A stretch of 60,000 nucleotides of DNA. It comes from Takakia lepidozioides (taxonomy: Eukaryota > Streptophyta > Takakiopsida > Takakiales > Takakiaceae). The position numbers and the translations under genes were made by a program. Below, one piece after another: positions 19,612 to 29,159 of this stretch. Location of the stretch: contig CM060733.1 of assembly GCA_030704615.1 (NCBI GenBank), positions 31,312,001 to 31,372,000 on the forward strand. Direction: 5' to 3'. How positions within the stretch are numbered: the stretch's first letter is position 1; every line of letters starts with the position of its first letter. The notes below the pieces were generated by a model. That model was not told where the DNA came from and made no database searches. It saw only the letters and a program-made list of their open reading frames with translations.

Positions 19612-19870
19612 TCAGGTGGTATCGAAAGCACAGATATTTCTCCATCGCCCGGCAGATGTCCCCTCTGCACGGAAATGAAGCTCTATGCTCGTGAGGAGGG
19701 CAGTACACTGTAGCGCTCGGGTTTTCCGCCATGGGAGATGTGCACACAAGACTGCCAAGATGGCGTGCGGGGAAGCTCCCTGGTAGAAGGGGGATGCAGC
19801 GATGGGAAGGAATGCGGTGCCGATTTGTCCGAGCGACGAAGCCTGATCCAAATCCAGGGAGCCAACTATC
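19612..19870 (-). CDS. Possible upstream exon of the same locus
   Basis: Open frame with FLPIAASPFYQGASPHAIL and AVLCAHLPWRKTRALQC, ending just before the acceptor of the next exon. I could not find a donor that joins the two in frame, so the link is unproven. No family recognised. Confidence 0.25.
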
Positions 19871-20029
19871 TCAAAAATCCAGAGTCAAAGTGTTAATGAA
19901 CCTTGTCTCCGGAATGCGGCCCTTGGTCTTTGCTCAATAACTACCAACAGCATGCAGTCAGAAAGTGGGGGGCTGTCCGGATGATGTCGGCTGAAGAGGA
20001 GAAGCCGGCACTGTGCCGTCACATTACTA

Positions 20030-20430
20030 CCCCCGAATGGAAATTCGGCACCCAATACCCAACAGGGGCCGCACGGATGAAGTCGTCTGGGGCAGAGATG
20101 CCGGCACCTGTCCGACAGAAAACATCCCCCGGATGGAAATTCAGCGCCGAATTTCCATTCGGATCCACCCAAAGGAAGTCCTGTCGGGGGGTCAGGCCGA
20201 AAACTGGCCGACCTAAAAACCTCCGCGGATGGAAAAACGGTGCCGAATTTCCATCCGAGGCCTTTCGGATGCAGTCGGCTCGGGGGAAAGGCCGCCATCT
20301 GGCCCTCACATTACAACCCCCGGACGGAAATTCGGCACCGAATATACCCCGGATGAAGTCGCATCGGGCGCAGAGGTCGGCGCGTGTGCGACAGAGAACA
20401 TCCCCTGGATGGACATTTGTTAGAGGACGG
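20030..20430. repeat. Second 95-96-bp hairpin array
   Basis: The core GGAAATTCGG(C/T)(G/A)CCGAAT recurs at about 20041, 20137, 20233 and 20328, with a weak copy near 20412. The spacers carry GTCCGACAGAAAACATCCCC-like words. The clearest palindrome is around 20137 (GAAATTCAGCGCCGAATTTC). Sequence between cores differs from the 7.4-8.1 kb array, but period and core agree. Confidence 0.75.
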
Positions 20431-21436
20431 TAGGGGACTTAGACACTTATACGGGATCTGTAGGGTACCCTTAATTTTTGCACAGACTGAGACAAACAGG
20501 AACCTTAGGGGTGACAGCAGCGCACTGTAGAGGGGGGTTACATAGCCCACACAGCCGACACAGCAGTCACAGCCCACACAGCCAACACAGCCGTCACAGT
20601 CGTCACAACCCACACAGTCGTCACAGCCCACACAGCCCGTCACAGTCGTCACAGCCCACACAGCCCACACAGCCGTCACAGCCCACACAGCCCGTCACAG
20701 TCGTCACAGCCCACACAGCCCACACAGCCAGTCACAGCCCGGCACAGCCACACAGCCAGTCACAGCCCGACACAGCCAAACACAGCCAGTCACCGCTTGA
20801 CACAGCTGTCACGATAATAGGAACGAAGAGTAGGACAGGGAACGACTGTGGGGAACAACACCTGTGAAGGGAACATGTTAATTCACATACGACGGTTAGA
20901 GAGGGAAACGGTTAGAACCGCGGATAGGAGGATAAAGGGAAGAACGGGGAATGATGAAGGGAGGAGGATTATTATTATGGGAAGGAGGATTTCGGAGTGA
21001 GACGGGAGCGGAAGTCGGTGAGCACGATGAAGGAGGAAAGAGGATTAGTAGATGCTTGTTATATGCAAAGCTGTAGGGATATTTTAGAGGAGAATAGAGA
21101 CACAATGGCTTCGGCCTGATACCTGATAAATCATAATCTGATACTTATACGATACAATCATACTGTGTAGAGAGATATGAGTGAAGCTGTGGATTGAATG
21201 GAGGAGTGAAGGAAACCGATAAATTGATGAAGCAAACTGATACTTAATTATCAATGGTAAGGTAGCTAAGATGAATGCGGAAAAGGAAACAAATAGGAAA
21301 CACCCCCATGATACACTAGCTGTAGGTCATGACTGATTGTTCTGCGCGGGCTGAGTACTTAGAGATTTCCAACTCTTCTATCTTGGAGTTTCCACCTCGG
21401 ATAGCGAAGGGATGGGTGAGTAAAAGCCGCGCGACA
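20430..21436 (+). repeat. Probable 5' LTR region of the Ty3 element
   Basis: Lies directly 5' of a primer-binding site and ends GCGCGACA. It holds a CACAGCC minisatellite (20548-20812) that is matched in type by 28181-28500 at the other end of the element. A short block (GAATGCGGAAAAGGAAACA near 21272) resembles GAATACGGAAAAGGGAAACA near 28711. The left border is not defined and the two ends are too diverged to align by eye. Confidence 0.4.
20548..20812 (+). repeat. CACAGCC minisatellite
   Basis: About 35 short units of the form (T)CACAGCC, CACACAGCC and GTCACAGTCGTCACAGCCC, irregular in length (8-12 bp). No spacers of constant length. Confidence 0.9.
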
Positions 21437-22024
21437 TTTGGCGACCATACTGGGGACCTGGGACATGAACAACCAGATGTGACAGGCATCTGGTGGGATC
21501 ATGGTGGTTGGACCATTAAAGAATTTGAAGTGAATCAAATTCCCTGTGGAACGAAGGAAGAAAGATTGTCCAAACAATTCTTTCAAAGGTTCTTGGAATT
21601 GCCAGACGGATGTAAAGAAAATATTCTTAAACGAGTGCATGATGCTGATCCAGAATGGGGTCTGGAGAAAGGAGTGATAAAGATTTATCAGGTAGCCTGT
21701 AGAGGAAGAACACGTTGGTTACCAACATTAGTTTATGTGATAGCGTTGCTATCCATTAAACGAGTAGAGTTTGAAGGCTGGGAAGAAAGAAAGGTGAATG
21801 TTTATACTCATATGCATGAAGAGCTTGTACTGGTAAAGAATTGGATTCCAAAGGATATTTTGTGGATCAAACTCACACCAAGAACAGCTTTTCAGACTTG
21901 TTTGCCATATGGTTATATGGTAACGGAGACTTCAAGTATAGCCAAGGGTGCATTGAAGCTTGAAAGAAATCCAGGCATATACGAGAGATATTACAGAAGA
22001 GAGTTTTGGTTATTGCCACATTAA
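21329..22024 (+). CDS. Leader ORF of the Ty3 element, unrecognised
   Basis: 231 codons from ATG at 21329, ending TAA at 22024. The frame runs through the primer-binding site (21439-21457), so if translated from 21329 its first 37 residues come from the LTR. The rest includes KQFFQRFLELPDGCKENIL, IKIYQVACRGRTRWLPTLV and TAFQTCLPYGYMVTETSS. It has no gag hallmark and is followed after 21 bases by the ORF at 22046. Ty3 elements usually begin gag soon after the primer site, so this is an extra ORF or a divergent gag N-terminal module. Confidence 0.45.
   Translation: MTDCSARAEYLEISNSSILEFPPRIAKGWVSKSRATFGDHTGDLGHEQPDVTGIWWDHGGWTIKEFEVNQIPCGTKEERLSKQFFQRFLELPDGCKENILKRVHDADPEWGLEKGVIKIYQVACRGRTRWLPTLVYVIALLSIKRVEFEGWEERKVNVYTHMHEELVLVKNWIPKDILWIKLTPRTAFQTCLPYGYMVTETSSIAKGALKLERNPGIYERYYRREFWLLPH
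21439..21457 (+). other. Primer-binding site of the Ty3 element
   Basis: TGGCGACCATACTGGGGAC resembles the TGGCGACTCC(G/A)CTGGGGAC-type primer sites of several plant Ty3 elements. It sits two bases after a CA that could end the LTR. The tRNA used was not determined. Confidence 0.5.
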
Positions 22025-22045
22025 AAGAAATGAAAGACATGGGAC

Positions 22046-22738
22046 ATGAGTGATGAAAGAGAAGCTAGACGACAAAGATATTCATCAAAAAGAGAAAGCT
22101 ATCTGAAAGCTAATTATCCATATCTTTGGGAGAGAGGAATAGACATAGGGGAATCATCTGGACCTCTCACACCATCAAGATCAAAAAGTGCATCACCTAT
22201 ACCGGAAGAACTAGAGTTGGATGCCACTCCTTCTGTTTCTTTGCAAGAAAGATTAAGGGAATTGGTACAGGAAGAAGATCAATCACGAGGTGAAAGATCT
22301 GAGGTACATCCTTGGATAAAAGACTTGACAGAAATCTTTGATAAGAGTTGGCATGGAACACCAAAAGCAGGAACTCCAGTTTCTGAAGCAGAAGATGAAG
22401 AAGGAGATGAGGATGTGGCAGAGCCAACGGAGAGTTCAGACTCTCCAACACCATTACAGTTGAGTTACATGAGTGAAGAAGAAACCCAAGGGCAGAACTT
22501 GGAGGATGAAAACAGAGAGAAGAAATTGGAAGAGGAAGAATATGAAGAAGTAGACCCAACAGCTGAGGTTGAGACTACAACCAGGACATCCCAACCCGTT
22601 GGACCTGGATCAAGTGGAGCACTTAGATCACAGGCCAACGAAGGTGTCGGCTCAGGGGGATCAGGCGGGCTGCCTGGATCTGGCTCTGGGGGACAGGGAG
22701 TGTGGGAAGTAGTGCAACTGAAGCTGGGAACACTGTGA
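22046..22738 (+). CDS. Ty3 element acidic N-terminal gag region
   Basis: 231 codons from ATG at 22046: a basic start (REARRQRYSSKRESYLK), an acidic middle (EAEDEEGDEDVAEPTESSD) and a Gly/Ser-rich end (GSGGSGGLPGSGSGGQG). It runs out of frame at the Gly/Ser stretch, and coding continues in the next frame (from about 22702) toward the gag core, so it is probably the N-terminal part of one gag protein split by a frameshift. Confidence 0.55.
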   Translation: MSDEREARRQRYSSKRESYLKANYPYLWERGIDIGESSGPLTPSRSKSASPIPEELELDATPSVSLQERLRELVQEEDQSRGERSEVHPWIKDLTEIFDKSWHGTPKAGTPVSEAEDEEGDEDVAEPTESSDSPTPLQLSYMSEEETQGQNLEDENREKKLEEEEYEEVDPTAEVETTTRTSQPVGPGSSGALRSQANEGVGSGGSGGLPGSGSGGQGVWEVVQLKLGTL

Positions 22739-25403
22739 ATATCGTGGGGCCAGAAGCAGGGAGTGCTCAAGGGCCACCACTTGGTGGAAGATCCACCACA
22801 AAAACAACAGGTCCAGAAGGACCAGCACCAGCAAGGGTGCCAGCACCTGTCAGTGGGCAGAAGGTAGGGCCACAGATGGCGTTACAACCAACACGGGCAA
22901 AACCACCCTTTCCAATATATTCAGGAAAAGGGGATCCCGATGTACACATTAGCCAATTTGAGCACATGTGTATAGTGAACAATGAGAATGGCGATGATGC
23001 CAAGATGAGACTATTCCTTGTTCACTTATCAAGAAAGCAAGTGAATGGTATGCAAGATTCCCTGATAATCATTTCCTAACCTGGAATGGCTTGAATACAG
23101 CATTTCGAAATAGGTTCAGGACAAGTAAAACTGAGGATGAAATGTATGGAAGTTTACAACAGCTGAAGCAGAAGAAGCATGAAACTGTTGAAGAGTATAT
23201 GGAGAAGATGGAATTGATGATGAAAAAGCTGGCTGCAGTACCAGCACCCGGTTTACAGAAGACTTGGTTTGTGAGTGGACTAAGACCAGAGTTGCAGAAG
23301 AAAGTGGATATGTTACCCCATAATACAGTGGAGGAGGCATTTGAAACTGCAAACATAATTGAGCAATTGGGAATGCTCAGGAGAGAGAAAAAGGAAGATG
23401 AGGACTCTGAAGATGAGTCAGATGAAGAAGAAGAGCAAGAACTAAAAAGAAAGAGTAAGAGAAAGGAAAAGTTGAAGAGGGATAACTATGAGAAAAGATT
23501 GGAAGAAATCTTGAAGAAGTATGTCACAGAGGCTGCAACACATTGGAGGAAGGGTGTATGGTGTGCAAAGTGCCAGAATGAAGGCCATACCACTACAGAA
23601 TGCCACATGAAGGAGAAACACTGTACTATCTGTAAAATGGATAACCATTCTACTGAGAATTGTTACTACAACAGAAGGACAGTTGCAAGAGAACCTAGGC
23701 AAGTGAGGGTGCATCAGGTGCAGCCCCAGCCAAGAAGAAGCAATGATCAGGACCACTATGGTAGGTCTGGTGGTTATAACAATGGCATGGAAGGGAGAGG
23801 TAATTCAAGAGGGAATTACCAAGGAAATTCCAGAGGCAACTATCAGGGTAATCCAAGGGGGAATTACCAGCCCGGGAATCAGGATTATAGAAATAATCCA
23901 AGACCAGACCAAGGGCGAGGACCCAATGGTGAAGAGCTATGTTACTATTGTAATCAGCCAGGACATCGCAAGGCAGCCTGTTCATTCTGGATAAGACACC
24001 AGAATGAGATGAGAGCTCCTGTGAATGAGGGCCCAGTGGTGGCAGCTCACATGGTTAGGCCATGTGTTGTACCAGAAGTAAGTACAATGATAGTAACAAG
24101 AAGTAAAGCCAAACTAATACCTCCAGTAGAAGAGGAAGAAGATGAGACTGGAAGTGGCAATGATATGCCTGAAGATGAAGAGACTTGGAAAGATGAGAAG
24201 GAACTGCACAAGGAAGTGGCAGATACTATAAGGGAAATGCAAAAGAGTACGGATATTCCTGTGGCAGATTCCTCTGATTCGGATGGAGAAAAAGAGGGGA
24301 GTGAGGAAGAAAGGAAAAAAGAAGATGCAGACATGCAAAGTAATGAAGAGACTTTGGCTAAAGTAATATGTCAGACCAAAGCAGAAATTACCATTGGACA
24401 GCTATTAGCTGTGGCACCTTATTGTAGGCACAGGCTGTATCAGGCAATCAATCGAATTGCCCAAGAGACAGGAAACACAGACCTGAACAGCAAGGTGACC
24501 AGTTATAATGTGAAGCCGGAAGGGCGAGAACCAGTCATGGACTTTGATGATTCTATGCCAGTAATCCAATTGAGAATTGGAAGCACAGAACTAACTGATG
24601 TACTGATAGATGGTGGTTCTGGAGTAAATATCATGACAGACCAATTAAGGAAGAAGCTTGGTCTAAGTAACATGAAACCAGCCCCATTTACAGTAACAAT
24701 GGCAGATCAAAGAAGTGTACAGCCATTGGGATTAATAAGAGGAGTTAAGATACAGATACAGAAAATGATCTTTATGATCACAGTAACTGTATTAAAAATG
24801 GATGAAGTCATGGAGGCTTACTCCTTATTATTGGGACGTCCGTGGCTGAAACAGGCAAGGGTATTCCATGACTGGAATTCTCAGTTACTAACTGTGCATA
24901 ATGGGATGCACGAGATACAAATTACCACAAAGAAATCTAGTAGATTACCTACTACAAGAAGACCTCGAGGAGTCAGAGAGTATGATTGGAGAGGAGGACT
25001 GGATGAGGAGCAGGAAGCTACCCTATTTGCTGCACACCCAGAGTGGGAGCAGGTTGCAGAGATGCGGCTGGAAAGCCTAAGTTGTTTGAGAGGTATCTGC
25101 TGTGGTGTAGTGACAGCAACACCAACTGAAGAAGAAACCAGCATTTACCCATCACATTTCTATGAAGAAAGAGAAGGAGAAATAGAAATCCTAGAAGAAC
25201 CAGCCACTGTGAGCTTACAGGATGAAGTGGTGACTGGTTGGACAATCACAGCTGATGAGCAGGTGAGAGAAGTAAATGTGGGAACTCAGGAGGAACCGAG
25301 GATGGTGAAAGTAGGAGCTGATTTGGAGCCGGAATTCTTCGAAGAAGCAAAAGCTTGTTCATCAAATACAGAGATGTATTTGCTTGGAGCTATGAGGATC
25401 TAA
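22702..25403 (+). pseudogene. Ty3/gypsy gag core, zinc knuckles and protease, frameshifted
   Basis: The gag core begins with KPPFPIYSGKGDPDVHI. It changes frame near 23050 and continues with FRNRFRTSKTEDEMYGSL and WFVSGLRPELQKKV. Three CCHC knuckles follow: CAKCQNEGHTTTEC, CTICKMDNHSTENC and CYYCNQPGHRKAAC. The retroviral-type protease shows VLIDGGSGVNIM and LLLGRPWLKQ; DGGSG in place of D(S/T)G is seen in a known group of plant Ty3 proteases. The frame ends at 25401 because one base is missing near 25350, seen by comparison with 2870-2890. The frameshifts make this copy non-functional as read. Confidence 0.9.
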
Positions 25404-26979
25404 AAGGGATACCACCTGAAGTCTGTCAGCATAAAATTGAACTGGAACCAGGGTCAGTACCAATCAAGCAGGCGAGGTATAGAATGAATCCCAACTACGC
25501 ACAGAAGGTTGGAGAAGAGATAAAGAAGTTGGCTGAGGCTAAGTTTATATACCCAATAGAGTATACAACTTGGTTGTCACCCATTGTTATAGTTCCCAAG
25601 AAGAATGGCAAACTAAGAGTATGTGTGAACTATAAGAAGCTGAATGCTTGTACGAAGAAAGATCCTTTCCCTTTGCCATTCACAGAAGCAGTATTAGACA
25701 CTGTGGCAGGCCATGAGATGTACTCATTCATGGATGGCTTCAGTGGTTATAATCAAGTGCAAGTGGCAGAAGAAGACCAAGGGAAAACAGCTTTCATCAC
25801 AGACTGGGGGGCTTATGCATACAAAGTCATGCCCTTTGGACTTTGTAATGCACCAGCGACCTTTCAGAGAGTGATAAGTGAATCTTTTCAGAGTATCTGG
25901 ATGATTTCATGCAGGTGTTTTTGGATGATTTCAGTGTGTACAGCTCTAAGAATGAGCACTTGCATAAATTGGAGTTATGCCTGGCCAGATGCAGGATGAG
26001 AGGTCTGGGCTTGAACCCAGAGAAGTGTACTTTCTGTGTGAACTCAGGGGTGCTTCTGGGACACATTGTGTGTAAGAAGGGACTCCTTGTGGATCCCAGG
26101 AAGACAGAGTCCATTAAAGCCTCTCCACCACCAGTGAATGTTAAGAGTTTAAGGAGATTCCTTGGGCAAACCAGTTATTACAGAAGATTTGTCAAAAGGT
26201 ATGCACAAATAGCAGCACCATTGAGCAAGCTTCTGAAGAAAGATGCAGTGTTTGCATGGACAGCTGAATGTCAACAGGCGTTTGAGGAACTTACACTGTC
26301 AGTAACAACTACACCTGTGCTGATTAACCCTCACTGGCATGTAGTATTTCATGTTCACTGCGATGCATCAGGAGAAGCGTTGGGAGCGGTGTTAGCCCAG
26401 AATGTTACAGGGAATATAGATTCACCTGTGTACTATGCTAGCCGGTTGATGAACAGTGCTGAGAGGAACTATAGCACAACGGAAAGAGAAGCATTGGCAA
26501 TGATCTATGCAGTGAAGAAATTCAGGCATTACCTATTGGGAAGAAAGTTTATGTTTTATGTGGATCACCAGGCTCTGATATATCTGGTGAACAAACCTTT
26601 GATAAGTGGAAGGATAGCGAGGTGGTTAATAATCTTGCATGAGTTTGAGTTCGAGGTTATTTACAAGCCTGGCCGTTTGCATCTTGTGGCAGATCATTTG
26701 TCACGACTAACAACAGGAGAGGCCGCCACAGGAGTGGACGATCAGTTACCTGATGCGAGTTTATTTGTAATGGAGGTGCAAGGAAGTGCAGATGAATGGT
26801 TAGATTGGCAGTGGCCAATCAGATACTACCTTGCTCATGGTCAGTGCCCACCTAGTTATGGTAAGGAGCAGAGGAAGAGAATCGCTATCAAAGCTTTACC
26901 TTATACTATGGTAGGAAGCAGAATGTATAAGTTAGGACCTGATGGGGTACTAAACGATGCTTGTACCACCATGAAGTAA
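25355..26979 (+). pseudogene. Ty3/gypsy reverse transcriptase and RNase H, frameshifted
   Basis: RT blocks SPIVIVPKKNGKLRVCVNY, FMDGFSGYNQV and MPFGLCNAPATFQR are followed by a frame change near 25890. The catalytic region FLDDFSVYS (YxDD-equivalent) is in the next frame, then HIVCKKGLLVDPRK and FLGQTSYYRRFVK. RNase H follows with HCDASGEALGAVLAQ, TEREALAMIYAVKKF, DHQALIYL and LVADHLSRL. Catalytic residues appear present, but the frame break prevents a single polyprotein. Confidence 0.95.
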
Positions 26980-27867
26980 ATAAAGTCTTGGAGGAAGTTC
27001 ATAAAGGAGTGGCTGGAGGTCATTTGGAGAAGAGACTACCAGTAGAAAGATACTACTCGCAGGATACTGGTGGCCTACTTTGTTCAAGATGTACATGAGT
27101 ATTGTCAGAAGTGTGATGAATGTCAGAGGCTAGGACCTTGCAGAGATCTGGAAGAATGGCCTTGCATCTACAATGCCTACGGAACCATTTCAGAAATGGG
27201 GACTAGACTTTGTTGGACCAATTAATCCACCATCCAAGGAATACACAAAACAGGTACATAATTACAGCCACTGATTATACTACAAAGTGGGTGGAAGCTA
27301 AAGCTTTGAGGGACAACACAGCCAAGTCCACAGCAAGGTTCCTGTACGAGAAACATACTTACACGATTTGGATGTCCCTTAGAATTTATCAGTGATCAAG
27401 GAAGTCACTTCATGAATGAGACCATTGAGTTATTGACTAAAGAGTTTATGATTGTGCATAGAAAGAGTACAACATATTACCCACAGGGTAATGGACAGGC
27501 AGAGGCTACCAACAAATACTATGTACTATCTTGGCTAAGATAGTCAATGCAAACAGAACGGATTGGGATACAAAGCTGCTGACAGCTTTGTGGTCATACA
27601 GGACTTCATATAAAGTCACCACTAAGTATACACCATTCCAATTAGTTTATGGTATGGAAGCCTTACTTCCAGTAGAATTCTGTTACCTACCATGAGAACG
27701 GGAGTGGGGAAAAAAAAATGGAATTGCAAGACTCCATCAAGGTCAGGAGGAAACATGAATTATACCATGTGGAAGAAGTACGTGCTGATGCAGCTGATAA
27801 TATGACCAGAATTCAGATGAAGAGAAAGGAACAGTTTGATGAAGGCAAGTAAAGATTTTAAGACGGG
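26980..27867 (+). pseudogene. Ty3/gypsy integrase, heavily broken
   Basis: Pieces in all three frames: HKGVAGGH then CDECQRLG (zinc-binding HHCC), [36 protein letters not shown] and YYPQGNGQAEATNK (DDE core), then LLTALWSYRTSYKVT. At least four frameshifts or stops. The tail to 27867 is Lys/Glu-rich with no chromodomain that I can recognise. Confidence 0.85.
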
Positions 27868-28155
27868 GATTGGATTGGTTCTATGGTTGCAGAAGAAAGG
27901 AAAGATTCAAGCTTCTAAGCTTAAATCACCCGGAAAGGACCTTAGTCATACAAAAGATGTATGATAACAACACAGCCATGTTACAAACCATTAACAAAGA
28001 AATGCTGGGAAGAGTCAATGCAAATAAGTTGAAGGGGTACAGTGGTATCCATGACAAACCCCTGCACATGATTGCATGTTGAACCGCAAGAGCAGTCACG
28101 GGCTGCACCAGTGTTACGAACGGAGTATGGAACACTTGTCGCTAGGCCCAGTATA

Positions 28156-28180
28156 AGACCGGGGTGGGCAAAACAAACGT
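28156..28180 (+). other. Possible polypurine tract of the Ty3 element
   Basis: AAGACCGGGGTGGGCAAAAC lies just before TGACACAGCC, the likely LTR start at about 28181. Interrupted by pyrimidines, so tentative. Confidence 0.35.
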
Positions 28181-29105
28181 GACACAGCCTATCACAGCCT
28201 ATCACCGCCCATACGGGGTGACACAAGCCTATCACAGCCTATCACAGCCCATCACGGCGGGACAAGCCTATCACAGCCATCACAGCCACACGGCGTGACA
28301 CACCTATCACAGCCCATCCGCGTGACACAGCCTATCACAGCCCATCACCGGCGTGCACAGCCTATCACAGCCCAGCACGGCGTGACACAGCCTATCACAA
28401 CCTTCCGACGTGACACAGCCTACACAACCTACCGCACAGAGTTATCACAGCCTAAAGCTTACCACAGTGACACAGCCTGTCACAGGCTCAACACAGCCTA
28501 CAAAGTTACACGATCCATAGAATCAGTGACAAGTGGACACATAAAAACTTCAGGAAAATGGCTGAAGGAAGAAGAAACGGAAATTACTTTAAAAAATAGA
28601 CACGTGGAGGTCAGGGTGCGACACACAGCAGAGAATGAAGTGGCAAGGACAGGTGTCAAAAAGAAAGAGCAAAGAACGGCCGTCAAAAGGGATGAAGGGC
28701 GGCCATTAATGAATACGGAAAAGGGAAACAGAAACGAACGGCAAGTACAGAAAAAAACGAATTATGTCGCATGTGTGATCCTAGTGGACTATCCAACAGG
28801 GAAGTCCACTAAAGAAGATAAAAGTTAAAATCCAGTACAGGCGGATACAGCCAATAGAAAACCAGAGAAATGATCAAGAAAATGGAGGGAAATGAGCGCA
28901 AGAGGGGCGTCGTTCTGAGTAACGGGCGTCGTATCGACAGGACAGGCATATAAATGCTATAACTTGGAAACTATGGAGGAACTAACAGACTATACGCTCG
29001 CAAATTACTTACGCAACTGGCAGAGACACGAAACGAAAGAGCAGAGCTTTCTCTGAACAATGCTTGCAAGCCCCGCAGGCTTACAAGAGATACCCATAGC
29101 TTTCT
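28181..29105 (+). repeat. LTR-like region with CACAGCC minisatellite and TATA box
   Basis: Starts TGACACAGCC after a purine-rich tract. The first 320 bases are irregular ATCACAGCC/TGACACAGCC units. A TATA box (TATAAAT, 28949-28955) follows. It could be the 3' LTR of the Ty3 element at 21-28 kb or the 5' LTR of the degraded element that follows; the right border is uncertain. Confidence 0.45.
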
Positions 29106-29159
29106 GCGGCAACCATACGTTATGCTTTGTGCACTACAGGCATTCCTGCAGTGTTACAG

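Noticed and set aside
19885-20433. ORFs over the second hairpin array on both strands
   Set aside because: Their peptides are just translated 95-bp repeats (GWKFGTVFPS-like words).
20548-20812. CRISPR-like repeats (CACAGCC)
   Set aside because: Units are short and irregular, with no constant repeat or spacer length; the genome is eukaryotic. It is a minisatellite.
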